Shown: positions 54,222 to 62,573 of the stretch, one piece after another | Layout: each line of letters begins with the position of its first letter | How positions within the stretch are numbered: position 1 is the stretch's first letter | Source of the DNA: Anaerolineae bacterium | GTDB lineage: Bacteria; Chloroflexota; Anaerolineae; Aggregatilineales; Phototrophicaceae | Assembly: GCA_022843385.1 (NCBI GenBank) | Contig: JALHNT010000001.1 | Location: forward strand, 186,001 to 250,000 | DNA: 64,000 bases | Direction: 5' to 3' | Notes under the pieces: generated by a model | The model's input: the letters and a program-made list of their open reading frames with translations, nothing else | Told to the model about the DNA's origin: nothing | Databases searched by the model: none | Translations under genes and position numbers: made by a program

Positions 54222-57109
54222 CCCAGTGCAGCAGGTTTCAGCAGCCAGAATCGGGTAGCAACGCCGCGCACCCGGCGCTGCACCGTTAGCGAGTTTGTCC
54301 CCGCCACGAGCCAGCCATCCTCCCGAAGCTGCTGACCAATGGCTCTAGCATCAAAATTGAGCTTGACCGTCTGCGTGACCATCTGGATCGTCACGTCTGG
54401 CAGCAGCAGGATTTCGCCGCCCGTTCGGTAGCCAATGACAGTCGTCCCCGGACCTGGCTCCTCCGGTTGCCGCAAGTCGGTCGCCAGCATCGCACGTCCG
54501 CTCGCCAGCAGTTGCCCCAACGCATCCAGAAACACCTGCCCTGCCCGCTCCTCCTGCACTGCTTTCACGCTCTCGATGATGGTGTCCTGCCACGACGGTA
54601 ATGCGTCATCGACATTCATCTCATCGAGGAACTGCATCAGCATCTGGTAGACGGTCACCAGCAGCGACCAGTTCTGGATCATGCGTCCGGTGTTCGCCTG
54701 CCGCCCCAGCTTGGCGATCAGCTTCTGCTGGTAGCCTGTCACATTCTGGGCGAAATGGCTGCTCAGTTCCACGCACAGGCTGCCCGCGTCCTGCTGGGCG
54801 GCGATCCACTGGATGAAGCGGGCAGTGAAGGCGGAGAGCTTCGCCCGTTGGCGTTCGCTCTCGCCAAGCGCCTTACCACCTGGATCGCGCTTCTCCCAGG
54901 GTGGAATGTCCAGCACGATCATGCGCGCCAGCACTGATGCTTCGCCCTCCAGTACGGTCTCCCCGGTAGAGAGCAAGTGACCCCGGCATGGGCGCTCCTG
55001 GCGCAGCTTCGCCTCGCGCGTCAGCCGTCCGCGCCCCATGCCGCGCGAGTAGCTTTGCAGGAAACGCGGAAATGTCTTTTCTTCCGCGTAGGCGGGCTTG
55101 TAGTCATCGACCCAATAGAGGGCATCCGCCAGCGCGTAGCCGAGCGTCTCGACGGTGTTGACCGTATCGCCCCACTGGGCAGGCGGCGCATCGCGCGTGA
55201 ACTCACCGTAGAGACTGCTCAGGATCGACGCGATCTCGCTCTTGCCGCTGCCTGATGTACCGACCAAGTGCAAAGCGGGTTTCGGAGCGGCAGCAGGAAA
55301 GAAACGCTGCAAGAGCGGCAGAAAGGTGAAGGCGATCAGTGCAGGTGCCAGCGACGGCGGCAGCACGCTGACCGCTGCCTTGAATGCGGCAACAGAGTCA
55401 CCCCACTCGTTCGTCTTCAATCCGTAGTCGCGCAGCCGGCTCTCAAGCTCAACCTCTGGCGACGCTTCCAGAATGCCGTCGGCTCCCACGCTAGCATTCG
55501 GCGAGACATACACCCAATGCCCATCGATCTGCGTCCAGCCCATGAAGCCGTAGGTGGTGTGCGTCGGGTACTCCGCAGACAAGCGGTTGATGGCGGGCGG
55601 AAGATGCTTGGTCATCCCAGCACAGACGGCGTAAATGCCGCCTGCTTTCTGTGCTATGAAGCGCTGCAAGGCATTGGGATCGCCAAAGAGTTCGCTTGGA
55701 ATGTCTAGCATCGCAGAATGCGCTCGGTGCTGTAAAGCGACCCGCATCAGGTTCTCCGACTGTCCATCATCGTCCACCCGCACCCGCCATTCGATGATAC
55801 GCCCCGCCCAATCCGCGACCTGCTGCCGAACCATCCCGCGTTCGGTCGGACGCTCCAGCACAATCGCGCCATCCATCTCGACATAGCGCGGGCTGCTGAC
55901 CAGTTGGGGCATGTCTGCCCGCTCCTGCGCTCGCCGCGCCTGACGATACATCTGATTGAGATCGTCAATCTTGAAGGTGTCGCCGCAAATCGCTTTCAGT
56001 CGTTTGCGCTCCTCTGCCCATTCTAACTGATCGAGCGCGGCACAAGCCGTGACAGTCTCCCGAATCTGCCCGGCAGTCGGGCGCTCTTTCACTTCTTCGC
56101 TGCGTCCATATTGGCTAACGAGTTGGTTGATCCGCTCACGCACCGCCTCGCGTGGCTGAGGAACGGGATCACGCGGCGGACGGCTGTAGGCGCTTTTGAT
56201 CGTTGCCAGCGCCTCGCGCTCGCTGCATCCATCAGCCGCATAACGCGGGAGAAGCTGTGCCTCGGCATCTGACTGCGAGTAGCCCGCATCGCGCAGTTGA
56301 CACGCTGCCTTGAACAGTTCGGTGTTGCGGCTGCCTTCCGTCGCGCCCGCTGCAAGATAGTCCTCTGTGCGCCTGGGCAGCGGATGATGCCCGTTGCCGT
56401 TGAGCGTGACGACATTCAGGCTGCCGATTCGCTCAAGCTGCGGCTGGCTCTCTAACCATGCGAAATCGCTGAATGGGTAACGGCGTTCCGGGTGCAGTTC
56501 CAGTACAGTCACAATCACGCCGCCTCGTTCGGGCTTCGTGTTGATACTGCCGGGCAGCCGCATCACCGACGCCACCGACTTGACATAGTGCGGATCGCCG
56601 CCCAGCGCACTGAACAAACCTCGAAGGATGCCCGCTGCCTGATTGCGGCTGCTCTCGTCGAGCATTACGGGTTCAGCGAGCAGCCAGTAGGCGTGCAGTC
56701 CTCCCCCGCTGTCAATGATGGCTGAGGGTGGCGGGTTGAAGATGTGCAGTTTCTCTAACGCCACCGCTCGGCGTGCTGCGTCGCTGTCACAGTCCAGATC
56801 GACCCACAAGGCGGGCAGCAGTGCCGCCGCTTCTGCCTTGCCCTGCTTCTGCGAACGTAGGCACGGGGCGAAGTAGATACCATACCCATCCTGATTGAGT
56901 TCGTCGGCGCGTTTGAACGTGGTGGTCAGCGTCCGCTTGTCCCCAATCCGGCTCCAGAAGGTCTTGACCTCGCCGGTTTGTGGATGGATGCAGCGCAGCT
57001 CCAGATACAGGTCATCAGGCGACTCGGCGTAGAGCGCCTTCAGGAATGCCCGACGCGCTTCAACATGAGTCTGGCTGTCCGTCTTGTGGACAGAATCGTT
57101 TTCTGTCAT
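54185..57109 (-). CDS. Primase-helicase replication protein
   Basis: The 974-residue protein starts at the ATG at 57109, with AAAGG upstream; a Met at 57118 is nearly as good. The N-terminal third has primase-polymerase features: LWVDLDCDSD with metal-binding acidic residues, IDSGGGLHAYWLL and VMRLPGSINTK. The C-terminal half is a DUF927-type ATPase with Walker A GTSGSGKSE near 617-625 and YWVDDYKPAY as a Walker B-like segment. It would prime and unwind the origin of the element's circular form. The last residues (DCDDCDAVTDAG) are encoded by the iteron-like repeats. It follows the relaxase gene. Confidence 0.82.
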   Translation of the reverse strand: MTENDSVHKTDSQTHVEARRAFLKALYAESPDDLYLELRCIHPQTGEVKTFWSRIGDKRTLTTTFKRADELNQDGYGIYFAPCLRSQKQGKAEAAALLPALWVDLDCDSDAARRAVALEKLHIFNPPPSAIIDSGGGLHAYWLLAEPVMLDESSRNQAAGILRGLFSALGGDPHYVKSVASVMRLPGSINTKPERGGVIVTVLELHPERRYPFSDFAWLESQPQLERIGSLNVVTLNGNGHHPLPRRTEDYLAAGATEGSRNTELFKAACQLRDAGYSQSDAEAQLLPRYAADGCSEREALATIKSAYSRPPRDPVPQPREAVRERINQLVSQYGRSEEVKERPTAGQIRETVTACAALDQLEWAEERKRLKAICGDTFKIDDLNQMYRQARRAQERADMPQLVSSPRYVEMDGAIVLERPTERGMVRQQVADWAGRIIEWRVRVDDDGQSENLMRVALQHRAHSAMLDIPSELFGDPNALQRFIAQKAGGIYAVCAGMTKHLPPAINRLSAEYPTHTTYGFMGWTQIDGHWVYVSPNASVGADGILEASPEVELESRLRDYGLKTNEWGDSVAAFKAAVSVLPPSLAPALIAFTFLPLLQRFFPAAAPKPALHLVGTSGSGKSEIASILSSLYGEFTRDAPPAQWGDTVNTVETLGYALADALYWVDDYKPAYAEEKTFPRFLQSYSRGMGRGRLTREAKLRQERPCRGHLLSTGETVLEGEASVLARMIVLDIPPWEKRDPGGKALGESERQRAKLSAFTARFIQWIAAQQDAGSLCVELSSHFAQNVTGYQQKLIAKLGRQANTGRMIQNWSLLVTVYQMLMQFLDEMNVDDALPSWQDTIIESVKAVQEERAGQVFLDALGQLLASGRAMLATDLRQPEEPGPGTTVIGYRTGGEILLLPDVTIQMVTQTVKLNFDARAIGQQLREDGWLVAGTNSLTVQRRVRGVATRFWLLKPAALGCDDCDAVTDAG

Positions 57110-57188
57110 ACTGTTCATACCTTTGATATGCAGGGGAAGGACGCGCTCTGGGTCGGCAAACTTCAAGCGCATTCCGCCCCTGTATGCT

Positions 57189-58187
57189 TTACAACTCGAG
57201 GTCAATCGTCCGCTCAGGCGGCTCCGGCACTGTTTGCTGGATCGTCTCCACGAACAGCGCCCGCTCCTGGCGGCTCATAGCTTTCAGCCGCTCAACTTCT
57301 TCATTCCAGGTCGGCACATCCGCCTTCAGAAGTTCCGTGAGATAGGTGGATAGCATGTCCGCTTCCTCATGCGGCAGTCCTGCAATGAGCGCACGAAAGC
57401 GCAGCACGCGGGCATCCGGGTGAGCGAGGTCATCCTGGAAGAAACCATAGACACCGACAGCCGTCGTCTGCTCATCCGTCCGGCGTGCGCCGCTCCAGAC
57501 TGCGCCGATTTCCGGCAGGTCGGCATGAGGCGCTTCGACGACGACCTCTCGCTGCCGCTCGCGTGCCGCCTCTAACTCGTTATAACGCTGCTCCCAATCC
57601 CGACCGACATAGCGATCCATCAGTCCAGCCATCTCGGTCTGCGTGACCTCGTGCAGCAGGTCAATGTGATTGACTGCCTTGTTGCGGCTGAAGTAGAGTG
57701 GCAGCCGCTCTCCAGCGTCCTCGTCGTAGTAGGTGCCGGGCAGGACGATGTGGGTGTGCGGGTTGTGTAGTCCAGGGGACTGCGGATCGTCGGTTAGGCG
57801 ATGATGCATGACGGCACTCCACTCCACACCGTTCTCGATGCCGCGTGCATCGAAGAAGCCGTCCATCGTTCGCTCGGTCAGTTCACGCACGAATTCCTCG
57901 CGCTGCTGGCGCGGGATCATGGCGACCAGATCCGGATTGGGATTCATGACCAGCGAGAAGAGCAGGACATGCTGGCTGCTGTAACCCTCGCAGCGCTGGG
58001 AGATCTCCGCGACTGAGCCGCCCATGCCACGATCCAACCAGCGTTCTTTACCCCGCCCCTGCCGAACATAGCCATCCCGACCGTCGCGATAGGTCAGATA
58101 CTTCATCAGACTCCTTGTGCGTTTTGCTTCATGCGCGGTCGGTTTCTTGTACTGCACGTTGGCGACACACATCTGCTTGCGATCCAT
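57189..58187 (-). CDS. Relaxase/mobilisation nuclease
   Basis: The 332-residue protein has a relaxase metal site: LHNPHTHIVLPGTYY near residues 138-152 gives the HxH motif. The conserved upstream segments VEWSAVMHHRL and SSQHVLLFSLVMNP are also present. A tyrosine in the N-terminal third (MKYLTYRDGRDGYV) may be the strand-cutting residue. Such enzymes nick oriT and lead the transferred strand during conjugation with help from another element's secretion system. It starts three bases after the ribbon-helix-helix gene, forming a mobilisation operon. The exact MOB class is not clear to me. Confidence 0.78.
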   Translation of the reverse strand: MDRKQMCVANVQYKKPTAHEAKRTRSLMKYLTYRDGRDGYVRQGRGKERWLDRGMGGSVAEISQRCEGYSSQHVLLFSLVMNPNPDLVAMIPRQQREEFVRELTERTMDGFFDARGIENGVEWSAVMHHRLTDDPQSPGLHNPHTHIVLPGTYYDEDAGERLPLYFSRNKAVNHIDLLHEVTQTEMAGLMDRYVGRDWEQRYNELEAARERQREVVVEAPHADLPEIGAVWSGARRTDEQTTAVGVYGFFQDDLAHPDARVLRFRALIAGLPHEEADMLSTYLTELLKADVPTWNEEVERLKAMSRQERALFVETIQQTVPEPPERTIDLEL

Positions 58188-58190
58188 CAG

Positions 58191-58523
58191 CTATCCTTCT
58201 CGCTTCTTGCGGAAGAAGGCGACCAACTGCTCCAACAAATCAGACTGTTCGCGGAGCTGCGCTTCAAGCGCAGACAGCCGCTCCTCGACCGCCTCAAAAC
58301 GCCCCTCCAGCTTGCGGGTGATGGCAGCGCGGGTGCCGGGGATGTCGTCCTGCTGGGCGATGAACAGTCCGACTGCACTGCGGAGTACATCCGCCAGCGA
58401 CTGCATCTGCCCGGCGCGGGCGCGCGCTTTGAGGATGTCTTCCAACCTGCGGCGCTGGTCGGGTGTGACCCCGACCGAGATGCGTTCCGAGTACAGGTGA
58501 TGACGATTGGCACTACGCTTCAT
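58191..58523 (-). CDS. Ribbon-helix-helix mobilisation accessory protein (MobC-like)
   Basis: The 110-residue protein has an N-terminal DNA-binding region (ERISVGVTPDQRRRLEDILK, then MQSLADVLRSAVGLFI) like CopG/ribbon-helix-helix proteins. A coiled coil follows (RFEAVEERLSALEAQLREQS). Proteins of this form bind oriT and assist the relaxase. It overlaps the HU-like gene by eleven bases and precedes the relaxase by three bases, in line with a co-translated mobilisation unit. Confidence 0.7.
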   Translation of the reverse strand: MKRSANRHHLYSERISVGVTPDQRRRLEDILKARARAGQMQSLADVLRSAVGLFIAQQDDIPGTRAAITRKLEGRFEAVEERLSALEAQLREQSDLLEQLVAFFRKKREG

Positions 58524-58806
58524 CGACTGTCTCCTCCATACGTTCCTTCAGTGCGGCAGAGGGACGAAACCGCCCATACACCCGCTTGAGGATGGGACTC
58601 GTTCCTCGTCTGTGCATGACCCCGGCTCGCTGCATCTGCTGGACTTCCAACGACAGGCTGCCAATGCCGGGCAGCAAGACTCGCTCACCGCGCAGCAGCG
58701 ATTCCTGCCAGCTTTCGCCCATAAGCGTGATGATCTCCTCGACCTGGCGCTGAGTGGTGAAGGGTAGCCGCTGTGCTATGCGCCGTACCAATTGACGCTG
58801 ATTCAT
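58513..58806 (-). CDS. HU-like DNA-binding protein
   Basis: The 97-residue protein starts at the ATG at 58806, with AAGGAG upstream; a longer frame to 58854 lacks this. The pattern MNQRQLVRRIAQRLP followed by QVEEIITLMGESWQESL, then RVLLPGIGSLSLEVQ and the basic arm near 50-75, matches HU/IHF-type proteins. The final residues (RFRPSAALKERM) match the family end. It probably bends DNA at the transfer or recombination sites of the element. Confidence 0.78.
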   Translation of the reverse strand: MNQRQLVRRIAQRLPFTTQRQVEEIITLMGESWQESLLRGERVLLPGIGSLSLEVQQMQRAGVMHRRGTSPILKRVYGRFRPSAALKERMEETVDEA

Positions 58807-59125
58807 GGCTGCAATGCTCCTTCGCTGACTGATGCATGTTCTTTCGCGTCGCACACCTTAGGGTGCGGCGCGTCGGTGCGATGCATCGCACCGAGCGGAC
58901 GGCGAGCACCCGTGCGTCGCCGTGCCGCAGCAGCGCGGCGAACGCGCTGCACCAAGCCCTTCCGGCGTATGAGGAACCAGCGATTTAGCTGGCTGCCTGT
59001 GACCCGTACAGACCCTCGGATGCCTACAGCGGCATTGAGGGTCACAGGCTCCGCGCGGCAGTCGCTGCCGCACGGGTGGGCTGCACACGCAGCCCACGTC
59101 TTCGGTATTGGATGTCGGACACTCA
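58807..59125. other. Hairpin-rich non-coding region, candidate oriT
   Basis: No gene is seen. At least five stem-loops crowd the region: a perfect 20-base palindrome at 58874-58893, GCAGCGCG/CGCGCTGC near 58,930-58,950, an 11-base stem GCCTGTGACCC/GGGTCACAGGC at 58995-59049 with an alternative inner hairpin GACCCTC/GAGGGTC, GCGGCAG/CTGCCGC near 59,054-59,070, and GTGGGCTGC/GCAGCCCAC at 59076-59097. Placed directly upstream of the mobilisation genes, it is the best oriT candidate, and may also hold their promoter. Confidence 0.5.
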
Positions 59126-59527
59126 TCACCAGGTCGCTCCTTTCATCCGCCGCGCGCGGCGGTCGCCGTCATTGGAGGTCAGACCGGATGCTGCGGACGG
59201 TTGGACATTGTTCGGAACAACCCCAGACACCACCGGCTGCATAGCGGCAAGCTGATGCAGGACACCCTCCAGCCAGCCGGGCATGTCATTCAGTGCGCTG
59301 CGAATCCAGGCGGTGTCTTCCCGCATTTGCAGCAGCTCGCGCAGATCGGGCTGCCGCTTGCGTCGGACTTCCAGCCCCAGCCGCTCCCGGATCAGGTCGC
59401 GGATGGCGTCGCTGCGCTGCCCCTCATCAATCGCTTCCCACCATGCCAGGATGTCCGCGTCGCTGTCGGCATACACCTTGAAGCCAATGAAGCGGTATTC
59501 CCGCCGTCGCTTCCTGAGCTTGCTCAT
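59126..59527 (-). CDS. Ribbon-helix-helix-like partner of the actin-like protein (ParR-like)
   Basis: The 133-residue protein starts at the ATG at 59527, with GGAAGGAG upstream; the longer open frame beyond it is a shadow of the parM-like gene. The N-terminus is basic (SKLRKRRREYRFIGFKVY) and is followed by a helix pair, EAIDEGQRSDAIRDLIRERL, that resembles the DNA-binding segment of ParR/CopG proteins. The C-terminal half is variable. It lies 64 bases downstream of the actin-like gene in the same direction, the usual order parM then parR. It may bind a centromere and link it to the filament. Confidence 0.65.
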   Translation of the reverse strand: MSKLRKRRREYRFIGFKVYADSDADILAWWEAIDEGQRSDAIRDLIRERLGLEVRRKRQPDLRELLQMREDTAWIRSALNDMPGWLEGVLHQLAAMQPVVSGVVPNNVQPSAASGLTSNDGDRRARRMKGATW

Positions 59528-59591
59528 CTCTCTCCTTCCTTTCTGGTTAAACGGGTTCAACACACACGTCTCACCCGTTAAACCCTCCTCG

Positions 59592-60659
59592 TTAGCCACG
59601 CTGAACAAAATGCGCGTAGAACAGATACCCTCTGGCGTTTGCCATCTGCGCCTGCGGCACGAGTTTGGTCTGCGGATACGCCTGGTAGACCTCCTCATAC
59701 ACCAGTTCCGCGCCGCCGCCCGACAGGTAGATGACCTCGACGGTTGTCCCGCGCTGCCACTTCTCACTGAGCAGATTGAGGGTCGCGCTCCGCAGCGGCT
59801 GTAAGGCATCTTCGACCTCCTTGCGATAGTCGATGGGTTTGCCCAGCGCCGTGAAGATGCCCGTTCGCAGCACCTGATCGACCAGCTTGTGCGGGATCTT
59901 CTCGCGGTAGTCGCGTTCGAGCATATCGGCGATGCGCTCCTGGGCGGTGTAGACGCCACTCTCGACCGAGCCGCTCTCGGCATCGACAAACTGCCCATCG
60001 TCGTCTAGTGCGACATCGACGGTGTAGGTCCCGACATCACAGACACCCGTCCGCATGAAAGTGTGGTAGACATTGATCTCCCCCGTGGGGGTTAGCATGT
60101 TGGCATAGACCGTCCCCAGCGGCTGCGGCATCACCATCACCTCAGTCACATTGGCGATGAAGTCGGCGTGATCGGTGCGGATGACATGCTGACCGAACAG
60201 CGATGCTTTCATCTCGGCTGCGTCCCGCATGTGATCGACAGGAAGGCCGGTCGCCAAACGCAGATGGACGACATCCCCGCGATTGATCCCACTTCCGAAC
60301 AGCTTGCCGATGGCAACCTTCGCCAAGCGGACGCGGAAGGCGTTGCCCATCGTCGTCTCGTTCGCCGTCCGCCCACGCAGCCGGAGCAACTCCCCGGTTG
60401 GCAGTTGGTTGAGCGCCAGATCGCCGATGAACCACTGTCCCTCCTCGTCCTCGACCCATTCCCCCGGAAAACGATTGGTCAGGTCATCGCGCCCGAAACG
60501 AATGTCGCGGGCATGACCGGCCACTGACGGAAAAGCGATCTCCGTCCCATCCGTCACGGCTTTGGTCACGCCGTAACCGATGTCCAATCCGAGCGTATGG
60601 ACGCCCGTCGATGGAGCCGATACAGAACCATTCACCGAACCCTGCTTACGCTTGTGCAT
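59592..60659 (-). CDS. ParM/StbA-like plasmid segregation actin
   Basis: The 355-residue protein starts at the ATG at 60659, with AAGGAG seven bases upstream. GLDIGYGVTKAV near residue 25 is the actin phosphate-1 loop, GVCDVGTYTVDVAL near 205 the phosphate-2 loop, and EVIYLSGGGAELVYEE near 305 the adenosine loop. Such proteins form ATP-driven filaments that push plasmid copies apart. Together with the ParR-like gene it makes a type II partition pair. In the excised circle it would lie 80 bases downstream of the extended recombinase gene and could be co-transcribed with it. Confidence 0.85.
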   Translation of the reverse strand: MHKRKQGSVNGSVSAPSTGVHTLGLDIGYGVTKAVTDGTEIAFPSVAGHARDIRFGRDDLTNRFPGEWVEDEEGQWFIGDLALNQLPTGELLRLRGRTANETTMGNAFRVRLAKVAIGKLFGSGINRGDVVHLRLATGLPVDHMRDAAEMKASLFGQHVIRTDHADFIANVTEVMVMPQPLGTVYANMLTPTGEINVYHTFMRTGVCDVGTYTVDVALDDDGQFVDAESGSVESGVYTAQERIADMLERDYREKIPHKLVDQVLRTGIFTALGKPIDYRKEVEDALQPLRSATLNLLSEKWQRGTTVEVIYLSGGGAELVYEEVYQAYPQTKLVPQAQMANARGYLFYAHFVQRG

Positions 60660-60846
60660 CTCTGCTCTCCTTGTGAGCAACGCAAAACGAGCCAGGGATC
60701 GCGTCCTATGTGCGCGATTTGGCTCCGTAACTGCCTTGTTCAGGCAGAATTACGCCTATTCAGTTCGGTGAGAAGCAGAAATTCAACGCCACTAAGTGCC
60801 GCCAGGTTAAGGCGGCGGGTACGATGGGAATGCGTCTTGAGAGAGT
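60660..60846. other. Right end of the element with two hairpins
   Basis: The region between the actin-like start and the right core holds GCCGCC/GGCGGC around AGGTTAA (60798-60816) and CTGCCT/AGGCAG around a five-base loop (60731-60747). It contains the leader and probably the promoter of the leftward partition genes. On the minus strand it also encodes about 35 residues in frame with the recombinase once the two ends are joined. Confidence 0.6.
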
Positions 60847-60894
60847 TTTGTCGTCAGCAATAGTCTCCGTCTGCGAGGAAAACGGATCGGATAG
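60847..60894 (+). pseudogene. Displaced native 3' end of copA, with right attachment core (attR)
   Basis: The core TTTGTCGT (60847-60854) begins a frame reading FVVSNSLRLRGKRIG and a stop. VxNSLRL near the end is a conserved feature of CopA-type ATPases and matches the FVVLNSLRL now present at the end of copA, 34 kb upstream. These are therefore the original last codons, cut off by integration. There is no start codon, so the fragment is not translated by itself. Confidence 0.88.
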
Positions 60895-60936
60895 CTACTT
60901 CTGACAGGCTTCAGGTCAGTCATATCGCAATACCGC

Positions 60937-60965
60937 TTGACGAAACCAAACAAATATTCTATGCT
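60937..60965 (+). promoter_or_regulatory. Promoter of the BNR-repeat gene
   Basis: TTGACG and TATGCT are separated by 17 bases, about 35 bases before the ATG at 61000. It lies in host DNA just right of the displaced copA end, so the gene has its own promoter independent of copA. Confidence 0.6.
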
Positions 60966-60999
60966 TACAGAGCCTGGCATCTACCTCAAAGGGATCAAA

Positions 61000-62115
61000 A
61001 TGAGTGAAGTTCGGGTTCTGGTTGGTACGCGCAAGGGCGCATTCATCCTCCGGTCGAATGAACAGCGCAAAGACTGGACTGTTGACGGGCCGCATTTTCC
61101 CGGCTGGGAGATTTATCACATCACTGGGACGCCGGCTGATCCAGCCCGGTTATATGTGTCGCAATCCGGCGGTTGGTTCGGTCAGGTGATACAACGGTCT
61201 GACGATGGCGGGCAAACCTGGAAAGCGGTGGGCAATAGCTTTGTCTATGATGGTGTGCCGGGAACCCACCAGTGGTACGATGGCACCCAGCATCCCTGGG
61301 AATTCACCCGCGTCTGGCATCTTGAACCTTCGCCCACCGATCCCGATTCGCTATACGCCGGCGTTGAGGATGCTGCTTTGTTCCACTCCAGTGATGGTGG
61401 CCTGACCTGGCGTGAATTGTCTGGTCTGCGCAGTGTCAAAGCCAACCTGTGGCAGCCCGGCGCAGGTGGCATGTGCCTCCACACCATCGTCCTCAGTCCG
61501 ACTAATCCACAGCGCATCTGTGTCGCCATCTCTGCTGCCGGCGCTTTCCGCACCGACGATGGCGGCACGACCTGGCGACCGATCAATCAGGGACTTCGAT
61601 CAGAACATGAACTGCCAGATGCTGCCGCCGAAGTGGGGCATTGTGTGCATAGCATCGCCATGCATCCGTCACGCCCGGATACGCTGTTCATGCAGAAACA
61701 CTGGGATGTGATGCGCTCCGACAACGCTGGCGACTTGTGGCATGAAGTCAGCGGCAACCTCCCCAGCGACTTTGGCTTCCCCATCGCCGTTCATGCCCAT
61801 GAACCGGAGACCATTTATGTGGTGCCAATCACCAGTGACTCGCATCATTTCCCACCAGATGGCAAGCTGCGCGTTTATCGGAGTCGCTCCGGCGGCAACG
61901 AATGGGAAGCATTGACTGAGGGGCTGCCGCAAAGTCATTGTTACGTCAACGTGCTGCGTAATGCCTTCGCTGTCGACCCGCTGGACTCGTGCGGCGTCTA
62001 CTTTGGGACTACTGGCGGTCAGGTGTATGTATCCGCTGATTCAGGCGATCACTGGCAGCCGATTGCTCACGATCTGCCCCCAGTCCTTTCAATAGAGGTA
62101 CAGGTATTGCCATGA
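61000..62115 (+). CDS. BNR-repeat (sialidase-like) beta-propeller protein
   Basis: The protein has 371 residues from the ATG at 61000, with AAAGGG upstream. Asp-box repeats of the SxDxGxTW type recur: [52 protein letters not shown] and [12 protein letters not shown]. These mark a six- or seven-bladed propeller like VPS10/BNR glycosyl-hydrolase proteins. No signal peptide is present, so it is probably cytoplasmic and not a true sialidase. It overlaps the MoaD/ThiS-like gene by four bases (ATGA), which suggests the two proteins act together. Confidence 0.82.
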   Translation: MSEVRVLVGTRKGAFILRSNEQRKDWTVDGPHFPGWEIYHITGTPADPARLYVSQSGGWFGQVIQRSDDGGQTWKAVGNSFVYDGVPGTHQWYDGTQHPWEFTRVWHLEPSPTDPDSLYAGVEDAALFHSSDGGLTWRELSGLRSVKANLWQPGAGGMCLHTIVLSPTNPQRICVAISAAGAFRTDDGGTTWRPINQGLRSEHELPDAAAEVGHCVHSIAMHPSRPDTLFMQKHWDVMRSDNAGDLWHEVSGNLPSDFGFPIAVHAHEPETIYVVPITSDSHHFPPDGKLRVYRSRSGGNEWEALTEGLPQSHCYVNVLRNAFAVDPLDSCGVYFGTTGGQVYVSADSGDHWQPIAHDLPPVLSIEVQVLP

Positions 62116-62408
62116 TTCGGGTGATACTCCCCACACATCTGCGCGACCTAGCGCAAGTCAGAGGGCCAGTTGAGCTTGAAGTCGCGGAACCGATCACCCA
62201 GCGGGCGATTCTGGACGCGCTGGAGGCGGTTTATCCCATGCTGCGCGGCACCATTCGTGATACGGTAACCCAGCAGCGCCGTCCCTTCATCCGCTTTTTT
62301 GCCTCCGGGGAAGACCTCTCCCACGAGCCAGCCGATGCCATCGTGCCAGCCGAGGTCACCGCTGGTGAGCAGCCGTTTCGGGTGGTGGGCGCGATGGCCG
62401 GGGGATGA
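62112..62408 (+). CDS. MoaD/ThiS-family ubiquitin-like protein
   Basis: The 98-residue protein has the beta-grasp pattern of MoaD/Thi[17 protein letters not shown], then [20 protein letters not shown] and a final AMAGG. The C-terminal Gly-Gly is needed for adenylation and thiocarboxylation by an E1-like enzyme. MoaD proteins give sulfur to molybdopterin and ThiS to thiazole. Its translational coupling to the BNR-repeat protein rather than to moa or thi genes suggests another sulfur-transfer or conjugation role. No E1-like partner lies in the window. Confidence 0.82.
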   Translation: MIRVILPTHLRDLAQVRGPVELEVAEPITQRAILDALEAVYPMLRGTIRDTVTQQRRPFIRFFASGEDLSHEPADAIVPAEVTAGEQPFRVVGAMAGG

Positions 62409-62514
62409 AGCTGAAAGAATAAGGGAATACCCCAAGAATGAGGCGGTGTGTAGCCACCTTTGTAAATGACCATCTGAGCGTCATAGCTATGACACTTTTT
62501 CTCCCTCATAGATC

Positions 62515-62545
62515 AAGAGGGCGTTCCGCGATGGGACGCCCTCTT
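62515..62545. terminator. Rho-independent-like terminator between convergent genes
   Basis: AAGAGGGCGTTCC and GGGACGCCCTCTT form a 13-base stem with one G-U pair around a five-base loop, followed by TGCTTC. It lies between the MoaD/ThiS-like gene and the convergent phosphate dikinase gene and can serve both. Confidence 0.75.
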
Positions 62546-62573
62546 TGCTTCAATCGTCAAGCAGCGTCATTGG

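Larger units (their letters stand above)
26514..60854. mobile_element. Integrated mobilisable element carrying a defence island
   Basis: The borders are set by an 8-bp direct repeat, TTTGTCGT, at 26514-26521 and 60847-60854, and by the split copA 3' end. The backbone holds a large serine recombinase and excisionase-like gene at the left. At the right are a primase-helicase, relaxase, RHH mobilisation protein, HU-like protein, ParR-like and ParM-like genes. There are no type IV secretion genes, so it is mobilisable rather than self-transmissible. Between them lies a roughly 23-kb, more A+T-rich cargo of nucleases, helicases, ATPases and a transglycosylase-like gene. The plasmid-type maintenance genes suggest that the excised circle can replicate and be partitioned. 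Confidence 0.88.

Noticed and set aside
59528..59998. N-terminal extension of the ParR-like protein
   Set aside because: The open frame upstream of 59527 is an Arg/Ser-rich shadow of the actin-like gene, while a strong ribosome-binding site precedes the ATG at 59527.
61000..62115. True secreted sialidase
   Set aside because: Asp boxes are present but no signal peptide or recognisable catalytic Arg/Glu/Tyr set is evident, so only a BNR propeller is supported.
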